This document shows, piece by piece, positions 18,998 to 26,782 of a stretch of DNA of 26,782 bases. The notes below the pieces were generated by a model. It saw nothing but the letters and a program-made list of their open reading frames with translations, had not been told where the DNA came from and did no database searches. Position 1 is the stretch's first letter, and every line of letters begins with the position of its first letter. The position numbers and the translations under genes were made by a program. Source of the stretch: Chara braunii (Eukaryota > Streptophyta > Charophyceae > Charales > Characeae); the NCBI GenBank assembly GCA_003427395.1, contig BFEA01000413.1:1267431-1294212 (forward strand), in the 5' to 3' direction.

Positions 18998-21041
18998 ATG
19001 GCTACGAAACAAAAATACGATGATGTTTGCAGGAGAAGGAGAGAGCATCGTGAAGAAAAACAAACACATATCAAACAAGGAAAGAAAACCGACATTGAAA
19101 GGGGAAGCAGCGAAGATGATATGCGGTATGAAGCAGAAGACTCAAACCATAAGAGACAAAGGAAGACTATGTATCACACGTTGCTGACAAGGACATCAAC
19201 ACCAAAGATGAGAGAAAAGACATGTGGGACTCCCTCCATATCAACACCCATAAGAAATGTTGGTCGAAAAGAATTTGTGGGGAAAATGCCAAATGCACCG
19301 AACAAGGCCAGAAAGAAACGTATATTTGTTGATGTGGAAACAGTGGATATTCGACGCTCGGAAGTGTTTCCTGTAGATAGACATGAACAATTGTACAGGG
19401 GAAAAAAAAAAAAAAAAAAAAAAGTGAAAATGAAAAAAAGGATTCCAGTAGACAAATCAGAAGTTGAGACTTGTTTTGAGGAAAGGAGACAAAGTTATGG
19501 AAAGAGAGATCCTACGAAGAGCAAGTCAACGCATGACTCATTTGAAGGAAAAAACCAATTTTGTGACTTGGAAACAAAGGGTCATCAAGTAACAAGTTCA
19601 AAAAGTTTGAAAGACAGATTAGGCCCGAACGAGGAGTCCCAATCATTTGCAGAAGAGGACGAAGAAGAGGGCGAAAAAGAGGCCGAAGAGCTTGAAAAAG
19701 ATGAAGATATTTTACAGGGGGATTATGAAGACGACGATGAACATACGGAGCAGTTTCGTTCATCAAAGAAAGGTATTATACATTTCTATAAAAGCAAGTT
19801 ATTGTTTATCAATGCGCAAGTGTATTTCATATGATGCTTCATAAAAATGATGTAAACGATAAAAGAGAAACTATGTAAGAGTCAAGAAAAAAGTTCAACA
19901 TACACTTAGGGAAAAAAACAATTTCACACTTTCTCGTCAGCAATGTGTACAAGTTTGTTTTCAAGTCAAGTACGGTTGTATAAAGGTGTGTTGTGACAGA
20001 GGGAATGCGTGAAGTACAATTGCAAGTTTTTTTTTTTTATATCAATGAAGTTACTCTTCAAAATAATTATCACAATGAGTAATATATTGACCTTTGATTC
20101 AGCGTTGGTATCTTGTTGGTTCATTATGAAATACGTGTGTTTTCGATATAGATCGTCAGAAATGCAAAACAAGCAAACCAGAGATGCAGGAAAGAGAGAT
20201 GGATACTATTTGCACCACCACGAGGGGACAAGGATTACAAATGACAAAGAAAAACAAAGACAGACTTTTGCGTTCTGTCACAAAGGCGTACGAGTATATG
20301 TCTGCAGGTAATTATACTTTTTATCCGAAGGAGGAACAATTTCTTCAGTGTGTTGTATCGACAACCAATAAACTCGGTGATTGGGCAGTGGAAGAGATGA
20401 CATTGTATATAGAAGAATGTGGAGTGCGACAAATCTTTGTCGAATGCAACAGAGTAATGACAACAATCAGGGGGGAGATCACATGAAACCTGAAACATGA
20501 AATTTTAGGGCGGAGAAGGGATACCCTCTTGTGAGAGTCAATCAAACAGATAAACAAGATCATGTGAAAAATGAGAGACGAAATGTCAAAAAATATGACA
20601 TGGAGATGTAGTGGGAGAGAGTCGTGGGGTGATCCCTCGTTCCAACAAGCGCTCACAAGGGTGTTCCAACACGCGAGGAAAGGACATGGAGTCGGAGTAT
20701 CATTGCAACAACTCGCATTTGCAGAGATGGTCATATGCAACGATGTACTCCAGACTCGTCCTGGAGGATTTATAACAAACAAAATCTCTGAGTTGGCTGC
20801 CATCAAGAATCATATCATTAAATCGATCCAAGCACGAGATACAGTTGTAAATTTTAACATCTTCAACCTCGACCGCTCTACAACTGTGGCAGACAAGGCG
20901 TTTCTTCTTTTCCAAGCAGGAGTGTCAGTCAAACAAGACGGTGACGTACGTGACACTTTGTTCGTTGACGAGGATGTCACATTTCACCACAAACTGTGCT
21001 ATAACGAGGGAACGCATGAAGGCAGAAGATGCACATCCTGA
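18998..21041 (+). pseudogene. Gene D: two-exon protein, charged N-terminal half; function unknown
   Basis: The start is ATG 18998 in a favourable context (AAAAAAATGG), giving MATKQKYDDV. Exon 1 (18998-19772, about 258 codons) is Lys/Arg/Glu-rich and looks disordered, with a run of Lys from an A tract (19400-19423) and an acidic block near 19650-19745 (EEDEEEGEKEAEELEKDED), as in nuclear proteins. It ends at AAAG|GTATTA. Exon 2 begins after CGATATAG (20151). The phases match (phase 1 to phase 1), so the two frames join cleanly. Exon 2 has TGA at 20484, 20532 and 20565 in one continuous frame and then about 150 residues of folded-looking sequence (VGVSLQQLAFAEMV, LQTRPGGFITNKISELAA) to a TGA at 21039-21041. 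No family is recognised. Collinearity and similar decay suggest it belongs with the transposase and protease. Confidence 0.55.
19773..20151 (+). other. Inferred intron of gene D
   Basis: 379 bp with donor GTATTA and acceptor TTTCGATATAG; a T run (20027-20038) lies well upstream of the acceptor. It was chosen because it joins two coding-like frames in phase and removes an AT-rich stretch that reads as poor protein. Confidence 0.55.
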
Positions 21042-22169
21042 ACGTAATTAATTAGATGTATCTTTACGCTCGACTCCTAAATAATTTTTATTTATTTTGT
21101 CTATTGATGTGTTTTTAAAGGACGGGTAGGATAATGCGTACATAATATGCTTAAGACACACTCTTTCGATCGGACTATTATCACAAGTCGCAATATTTGT
21201 ATTCAGCGGTGTATTGAGTGACTTTCTGATAGTCAAATCAACCTCTGTCTTCTCGTCATTCACATTTTATACAGAGAAGAAAAACTTTGTCAAAAACTAT
21301 GTTTTCTGTGTTGGAAAACATGTCATGACATGCCATTTATTTTAAATATGATATTGAGTGGTTGTTTTTGCCAGTATAACCGTATTATGCTCACATTTAT
21401 CATAAAGTAGAATTGTCATATTTCATTTAATTTCTCTACGGTAGACTTGTTTTTTTGGTGATATTAATAGATAGGAATGTTGAATATTACAGTGCAACAC
21501 AAGTCTTTCTTTTAATAACTTGGATAGTCCCTTAATTCACGTAGTTGGAGACGGTCAGTAACATGTTGTTCACATTTTTTGTATTAAACTTTTCTTAGTT
21601 TTGCTTAATCCTTGAAAGTCGTGTTTTTGTCACCTCGAACTTCAATGAGATGGATACACAAATGAACTGGACAGGGGATGCTAGAAAGATAAATGTGGTA
21701 TGGTCCAATTTTGTGGACTTTGCATTTGTAAATAATCTTATTCTCTCGGAAGCAGGGGTAATTTTATGTCGCTGCTACGTAAACATTCTTCTCATTTGCT
21801 CTGACCACCAATACGTTCAACAATAGTCTTGCTCTTTCGTTATAGGTGACACTGCTCTCAAGCTCACTTAGTATGGTTTTAAACTTTGCTCTTATGTATT
21901 TCGGGGTTTATCCTGTTGTTTATGCTTATTTATCTCAAACTTATTCTATAACATTGTTTTCTGTGTTTAGAGAAAACATTGAATTTTAGACAGTTAAAAA
22001 ACTAAATTTGAGTAGTCATCAACCTACCACAAGAAGTGTCGGATGATATCATTTTATAAGAGAAGTAGTACCAACACAATTTCACTTTTTTTTTTTTTTT
22101 TAAGTCATCATATTTTACAAATTGTAATATATGTATATATCTATATACATATATATAGATATATATATC
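21042..22169. other. AT-rich intergenic region
   Basis: No gene is supported. GTTTTCTGTGTT-GAAAAC(A) hairpin-like motifs recur near 21300-21322 and 21955-21980. A T run lies at 22086-22102, and interrupted (TA)n occupies 22126-22168. Confidence 0.5.
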
Positions 22170-22272
22170 GTTACAAATAGAACTGTCCAGTAAACTGTAG
22201 GCAGAGAGAAAGAAGAGGACAACAAACGAGGGGCTGTGACAAACTGTTTCGTCGGAGTTTCACCGACTCATC
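22170..22272 (-). mobile_element. ~100-bp retroelement fragment carrying the hammerhead-like motif
   Basis: A unique ~103-bp stretch is bounded on both sides by (TA)n-type DNA (…TATATATCG at the left, CATATATATCC at the right). Position in a TA microsatellite plus a hammerhead suggests a Penelope-like or similar retroelement end; no coding part is present. Confidence 0.4.
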
Positions 22273-22273
22273 A
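22231..22273 (-). ncRNA. Hammerhead ribozyme-like motif, stem I missing
   Basis: Hammerhead ribozymes are self-cleaving RNAs carried by Penelope-like elements, retrozymes and some SINEs. Read on the minus strand: TGATGA (22273-22268), stem II GTCGG...CCGAC (22267-22263 with 22255-22251, 7-nt loop TGAAACT), then GAAA (22250-22247), a minimal stem III with short loop (C AGTTT G) and the cleavage triplet GTC (22240-22238) followed by A. Core, stem II and cleavage site fit the type I minimal form. The base before TGATGA should be C but is A, and the sequence there turns into (TA)n, so the 5' strand of stem I is absent. The copy is probably truncated and inactive. Confidence 0.55.
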
Positions 22274-22282
22274 TATATATAT

Positions 22283-22902
22283 CCACGGTTGCCTGACCGA
22301 ACGTTTGGGGGCCCCCGAGCTGGCCCCCGAACATTCGGGCGTTCGGCGTCCCGTTCGAGGGGCCCCCGCCAAAAATTGTTTCGGAGCCTAAAAATAAGTT
22401 TTTTTTTCTGAATTTGTTTTTGTGCGTTCTCTATGATGTAACCTACACGCCTAAAAATTTTGAAGCCATTATGCTAACCGAAAAAAACATTAAAAATCAT
22501 CAAAGATGGGGGTGTCAAAACGTGCTCGCCCACTCCCTATTTTGTTTTTTTTCACTTTTAACTTTTTGTTTTCATTTTATTTCGGGGCTGAAGAATTTTA
22601 TTATTTTTTGAAACTTTTTTAATGAGTTCTTGATTATGTAAACTACATATCTGTAAGGTTTCAGGGCATTTGTCAATTACAAAAAATAATTACAAATCGG
22701 CAAAGATGGCGGTGTCGAAAAGGTGCTGGCACATTCACTCATTTTAATTCTCTTTTTATTTTTTCTTATTTTTATCATAGAGTTTATTTTCTGTATTTGA
22801 TTTTTAATTCAAAGTTGGTAAACAATTTGGATGTAGTGCCGAGGCAAATGTTGTTTAGTGTATTTTTCTCCATAACATGTGTTTGTTTCGGAATTTTTTG
22901 AC

Positions 22903-22935
<33 letters not shown>

Positions 22936-23034
22936 CCGCGTTTGGCCCAAACGGCCGAACGCCTTCCAAAGGGGTCCCGTATGTTCGGTCGTTCGGGTTC
23001 GGACGTTCGGCCCGTCCCGAACGCCGGAAACCCT
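22283..23034. mobile_element. Non-autonomous element (copy A) with GC-rich iterated ends
   Basis: Flanks ATATATATCC (22273-22282) and ATAAATATCC (23035-23044) agree at 9 of 10 positions, a likely 10-bp target duplication. The left end begins ACGGTTGCC and the right end, reversed, begins AGGGTTTCC (7 of 9 alike). Both ends are GC-rich and made of repeated CGAACG / GTTCGG words and GGGGCCCCC patches, resembling arrays of protein-binding sites. The AT-rich interior contains two ~130-bp direct repeats (about 22410-22540 and 22612-22740; shared CAAAGATGG(G/C)GGTGTC(A/G)AAA..GTGCT), then a T run (22908-22935). No coding capacity. A 10-bp target duplication would fit a Mutator-like element, but the superfamily is not established. 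Confidence 0.6.
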
Positions 23035-23039
23035 ATAAA

Positions 23040-23125
23040 TATCCATATTTATGTATATATATACATATATATATAAATATATAATATATATAATATGTAT
23101 ATAAATATATATTTTATCAAATACA
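23040..23125. repeat. Interrupted (TA)n tract
   Basis: TATATA with ATAAAT/ATGTAT interruptions, directly abutting the truncated LINE. Confidence 0.85.
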
Positions 23126-23129
23126 ACAA

Positions 23130-24825
23130 CACCGGAAACCGATGTAATTGCGGATGTTTGCTTTGTCACTTTTTTTGTATAATAGAGTAAGAACCCCTTG
23201 TCTAACTATTTCTCCCATTGTGCCTGAGGCCCAGACTGCATGATAGAAATCCATTAGATCTTGAGCAAGGTAATCCCACATGGTTTCCCAAAATTCTTTT
23301 GGGAGTTCATTGATCCCTCAAGTTTTTTCCTCCTCCATCATCATAAGGGCAGACCAAATTTTCTCATTTGTAAGTGGACTTTCAAGCATCGTTCTCAGTT
23401 GGTCTGTTAAAGTTTTGGTTAGTAGTTCAAGAGATTCTACAATCTCTTTCACTCTTTGTTCCTTCGGTTTTTGTTTGCATACTGATGTAAAAAGAGTTTT
23501 ATAAAAGTTTCTTGCTATTTTTGTGCATGCCACTGTAGATGTGATTAGTGAGTATTGATTTTTTTTAGGGTCTGTGAAGGCTTCAATGATAGTTCTGCCG
23601 GTTCTGGTTTTTGTTGTGGCAAAAAATCTTGCATCCATCACCTTCTCCGTGTTATAACCCTTCAACTTACCTCTAATTCTGATCCCTTGCCAACGGTGCT
23701 CCATGAATTTTAATAACTTGGACTCCAAGTCGCAGATTCTTTTGATAATCTCGATAAGTTGAGGTTCGTCCGCCGAATTCTCTTCTTGTTCTTGAAGTTG
23801 GTGGAGTTGTTTTTGCAGATCAAATTCCTCTCGATGGGGTTGCTCAACAAACATTTTTGAATATTCATTGCATTTACATCTCAAAAACATTAGGTCGTTG
23901 TTGAACCATTGTATATCGTCCTTAATTTGCTCTCTCCGCTCCCTCTAGAAGACCAAACATCTTGTAGATATACTTTGAAGCGATCAATGCTCAAGATGAA
24001 TGTGTTTAACTTATAGAAACCTCTACCTTGATCCAATTTTTTCCTGAACGAAAGTAGTACTGCAATCATAGCGTGATCAAGGTCAGGGAAGACACTTCGA
24101 GGAAAGATTTCTGCTAATTGAAAAACTACTTTTAGTTCTTCCGAGAGAAGTATGAGATCAATGCGAGATTTGGATGCATTCATTGTTCGACTCTTCCTAA
24201 AACATGTGAATTTACGTTTTATAGGAAAAAGACGTCTGTATGCATCAATGAGGTTGAGAGACTGACATAGTGCTTCAATTATTTGTTCAACGACATCCCT
24301 TTCCACGTACTGTGGATAGGGGGAAAGGATCTGCCAACGATCCAGTTGTTTGTTTGGTGCTGCATTGAAGTTTCCTGCCATTACCACTGGGATACCGACG
24401 AGAAGACGACCCTTTAGAGATTCAAAAAAATGACTTAATTCTCCTACATCATTGAGACCGTATACGTAAATGGTTGTCACAACTTCAATCTCTAACATTA
24501 CCAAGAGGAATACCCATATCCCTTCTTCCTTATCAGCTTTGCAATAAAGTGGATCAACTCTAAAGTCAGGGGGAAACCATATTGCTACTCATGCATTGCC
24601 TGGTCTGGGTGCGTGTGCCCTGAAGGCCTGATGGGGCCAGATCTCTCCATGTGTATGATGGTGGTCTGCATTGTCCATCAAGTGTGTTTCCTGTACACAG
24701 ATGGCGTCCGGCCATTCCTACCTTCCACTCCTTTTAGTTGCTCATAGATTGCCTGACGTTTTTGTTGTTTGGCCGATGCTAGTCCATTTACGTTAATTGA
24801 TCTTAGGTCTAGGTCTGTAGCTCTT
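23130..24825 (-). pseudogene. LINE ORF2 fragment: AP endonuclease and start of reverse transcriptase
   Basis: On the minus strand the AP-type endonuclease begins with RSINVNGLASAKQQ (about 24810-24770). It continues, after a frame change, with AICVQETH (catalytic Glu region, about 24690), YVYGLND, VVMAGNFNAAP (family GDFN; here Asn replaces Asp), SRIDLIL (about 24150) and DLDHAMIAV with the terminal His. A linker follows with another frame change near 23920. The reverse transcriptase N-terminal blocks come next: GINELPKEFWETMW (about 23310) and RQGVLTLLYKKSDK..IRNYIGFR (to about 23135). The YxDD core and everything beyond are missing; the element ends at (TA)n. An in-frame TGA sits just before GINELP. 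The layout is that of L1/Tx1-type non-LTR retrotransposons. Confidence 0.85.
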
Positions 24826-24947
24826 TTCAGGAGTTTTCAGTTCTTATTCCTGTTGTATAAGACCTCCAATCCATTTGTCCCTTTCATGGTTTATTTTATT
24901 TGTCAAACGACTGTACGTAGATTGTTTTACAAGGTCAACCAGTGACC

Positions 24948-25475
24948 TTAGTCTAGCTTTCCACCATGATCCAGTAAGGTCTGTCCGTTCTTTAGAAGGC
25001 GGGAGAGTAGGATCGTGATGTCAACTTCTGACCAAAAATCACCTGCCTTGATCTTCATTTGTTGGAGTTCTGTTAATGTGTCCGGAGTGAACCAGCGTAA
25101 GTTAGCTGCTCGTGTGTGCTCGTACTTGAGGAAGATATCCTTAGCTGAAATCCTGTGAGCATCCGAAGATAGGATAAGCACTGTAGAGCCCCCTGCCGGA
25201 AACTGGGTTTGAATAATTTTTACAATCTCAGCTTTAAAGCGTGTTTTCCCTGACATTTTACCAAATAGTGATGAGAGAGTGCTCACTGGGGTTCCATGTA
25301 CTGTTACTTCTCCATGCATCGAACCCTTTGGTTCTGATAATCCTACCTCCCAATTGCCTCCTTTAAATCTGACTGGTAGGATAAGTACACCAGATTTGGA
25401 CAGAGGTAGATTAACTTGTCCGCCTACCATCAGCAACCTAAGCTTTTGTCTTCTACTGATTAGGCCTATGAATCC
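24948..25475 (-). CDS. Probable LINE upstream ORF, 3' part; unknown domain
   Basis: On the minus strand a frame from about 25475 to the stop at 24948 reads IGLISRRQKLRLLMVGG, then LPVRFKGGNWEVGL, VLILSSDAHRISAKD and a tail ending LLDHGGKLD. It lies about 120 bp upstream of the endonuclease in the same orientation, where LINE ORF1 would be. No zinc knuckle or coiled coil is visible, so the ORF1 call is positional. The apparent extension of the frame to 25658 is GC-repeat sequence, not part of this protein. Confidence 0.45.
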   Translation of the reverse strand, partial: GFIGLISRRQKLRLLMVGGQVNLPLSKSGVLILPVRFKGGNWEVGLSEPKGSMHGEVTVHGTPVSTLSSLFGKMSGKTRFKAEIVKIIQTQFPAGGSTVLILSSDAHRISAKDIFLKYEHTRAANLRWFTPDTLTELQQMKIKAGDFWSEVDITILLSRLLKNGQTLLDHGGKLD

Positions 25476-25557
25476 CCCTCGGCGGCAGCCATCCGCGGTC
25501 GAATCCGCGGACGCGGCCAGTTCGCCGACCCCGCGAACGCGCGGCTTTGAAGCCATG
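25476..25557. repeat. GC-rich direct repeat, copy 1 of 2
   Basis: Starts CCCTCGGCGGC(A/G)GCCATCCG and ends near GCCATG; built of CCGCGG and GCGAACG words. The second copy is 614 bp downstream at 26090-26174. This copy interrupts the 5' side of the LINE. Confidence 0.8.
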
Positions 25558-25699
25558 TGGCGGCCGTAGGGGAGCGACTTTCGGAAATGGGGAGACGCCA
25601 CGTGGCAGCGCATCCCTGGCCCCACCCCACCCCCCCAAAAAAAAACGAAAAATATCAACTTTTGGTTGGGGGGGTATGGGCGAAATCGAACGAAATTGG

Positions 25700-25947
25700 A
25701 GAAAAAAAACGCGTTTTTTTTTTCCCGTTGATTGATTGATTGGTGGGGGCGGGGTTGCCCCGCCCCGCCTTTGATTGTTTGATTGATTGATTAGTTTCGT
25801 CGATTTTTTTTTTTCCGTTGATTGATTGATTGATTGATTGATTGACTGGTGGGGGAGGGGTCTACCCCCTCGCGATTGATTGATTGATTGATTGATTGAT
25901 TTTTTTATTTCTTTATTCGATTTTTTTTTATTTTTTTTTTTGATTCG

Positions 25948-26010
<63 letters not shown>

Positions 26011-26045
26011 GTGGGGGAGGCGTCGCCCCACCCCCACGACCACAG
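25700..26045. repeat. Three (T)n-(TTGA)n-G/C-hairpin units
   Basis: Each unit is a T run, CGTTGATTGATTGA..., then GGTGGGGG and a hairpin: GGGGCGGGG (25746-25754) with CCCCGCCCC (25758-25766); GGAGGGG with CCCCCTC (25854-25871); GTGGGGG-GGCG with CGCC-CCCCCAC (26011-26038). The hairpin sequences differ but stay self-complementary. The (TTGA)n frames encode only Ile-Asn-Gln-Ser repeats. Confidence 0.8.
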
Positions 26046-26047
26046 AC

Positions 26048-26049
<2 letters not shown>

Positions 26050-26079
<30 letters not shown>
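26050..26079. repeat. (CA)n microsatellite
   Basis: About 14 CA units between the third (TTGA)n unit and the GC-rich repeat. Confidence 0.9.
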
Positions 26080-26082
<3 letters not shown>

Positions 26083-26089
26083 CGAATCG

Positions 26090-26600
26090 CCCTCGGCGGC
26101 GGCCATCCGCGGACAAGTCCGCAGCCGCGGCCTAGGCCGTGACCCCGCGGACGTGTCCGCAGTTCGCGGCCATGAAAAAAAAAAAAAAAAAAAAAACAAG
26201 AATTCAAAAAATTCTGAAAACAAATATGTTATGCAGAAAAATATACTGAACAACTTTTGCCTTGTGATCATATCCAAAAATGTTACTGAATTTGAAAGAA
26301 AAAATCACATACATTTCATGTTTTTTTTTGGAAAAAAACAAAACGAGCCGCTTCTGCCTCAGGAAAATTAGTTTTTGAATTTTTGAAATTTGAAGACAAA
26401 GTCAAAAAATGAAATAAAAAATTGCACAATTTAGATCTCGAAAAGATCTACAACCCAATATTTTTTGTTTTTTTTTTTGATAAATTTTTAAGGTCACAAA
26501 AAAATTCTGAAAGTCGCGGCCGCACCCAACCGCGGCCGGAGCCGCGGCGGTCGTGATCACGTCAGCCCTCCGAGCTTGACCCAGCGTATGCGTCCGCGGG
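26090..26600. mobile_element. Non-autonomous element (copy B), inverse orientation
   Basis: The left GC-rich end (26090-26174) is the second copy of the CCCTCGGCGGC repeat. It is followed by an A run (26175-26196) and an AT-rich interior. About 110 bp from 26205 (CAAAAAATTCTGAAAACAAA...) matches the reverse complement of copy A near 22795-22900: CAAAAAATTC, ATGTTATG-AGAAAAATA, AACAACTTTTGCC against AACAACATTTGCC, and AAAAATCA-ATAC. The right end (about 26515-26600) is again GC-rich (CCGCGGCCGG). The interior beyond 26320 is unlike copy A. Confidence 0.55.
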
Positions 26601-26604
26601 TGTT

Positions 26605-26692
26605 TCATACACACACACACACACACACACACCAGCTGTCCCGCACGCGGGCGAAGGCGCAGCGGGGGCAGCGCGCGGGCGCAGGAAGGGCA

Positions 26693-26748
<56 letters not shown>

Positions 26749-26782
26749 GTGTTCTCTTTCTCTCTCTCTCTCTCTCTCTCGC
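26605..26782. repeat. (CA)n / GC-rich / (CA)n / (CT)n block at window end
   Basis: (CA)n at about 26610-26632 and 26694-26744 enclose a GC-rich stretch; (CT)n from 26757 runs to the window end. Confidence 0.9.

Noticed and set aside
20571-21041. Tyrosine recombinase core (LQTRPGG resembles the first catalytic Arg box)
   Set aside because: No HxxR box and no catalytic Tyr follow.
25453-26207. Long frames rich in Ile-Asn-Gln-Ser on the minus strand
   Set aside because: They are translations of (TTGA)n, which is open in several frames; composition only.

Overview
This is repeat-dense nuclear DNA from a eukaryote. The signs are GT-AG introns, long (CT)n, (CA)n, (TA)n and (TTGA)n microsatellites, retroelement fragments and decayed DNA-transposon genes. 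I cannot name the organism. A U6 snRNA-like sequence at 2162-2250 has the GTCC...GGGAC ATCCG 5' end typical of green plants and algae, which weakly favours a streptophyte or other alga; other lineages remain possible. Six N bases (3714-4074) indicate a draft assembly.

Layout. (1) 1-457 is non-coding with a ~110-bp tandem duplication. (2) 491-1005 is an exon of an unrecognised protein (gene A). Its perfect GTAAGT donor is followed by a 7.3-kb non-coding segment (1006-8275), and gene A resumes at about 8276-9338 with nonsense codons. The segment is full of hairpins. It holds a degenerate tRNA-like sequence followed by a U6-like sequence, a 178-bp tandem array, eight dispersed hairpins with a constant 12-nt loop and co-varying stems (5016-5677), and a ~124-bp tandem array of a second hairpin type (5965-6540). 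(3) 11125-13806 is a decayed Plavaka-like (CACTA/CMC superfamily) transposase. (4) 16808-18209 is a decayed Ulp1/SENP-type (C48) cysteine protease with one intron. (5) 18998-21041 is a two-exon gene of unknown function with a charged N-terminal half. (6) 22170-23034 holds a hammerhead-ribozyme-like fragment in TA-rich DNA, then a ~750-bp non-autonomous element. (7) 23130-25475 (minus) is a LINE fragment with endonuclease and the start of reverse transcriptase. (8) 25476-26782 is GC-rich direct repeats, (TTGA)n blocks each joined to a G/C hairpin, a second copy of the non-autonomous element in inverse orientation, and (CA)n/(CT)n tracts.

Interpretation. The four plus-strand genes (A, transposase, Ulp1 protease, D) are collinear and share one style of decay: open frames interrupted mostly by TGA. 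I infer they are the cargo of one large, now inactive DNA transposon of roughly 20 kb, later invaded by other repeats. Transposase plus Ulp1 protease is a known pairing in several transposon superfamilies; genes A and D are not recognised. The most novel-looking material is the structured 7.3-kb segment, because its hairpin stems change together while the loops stay constant, as expected for selected RNA (or single-stranded DNA) structure.
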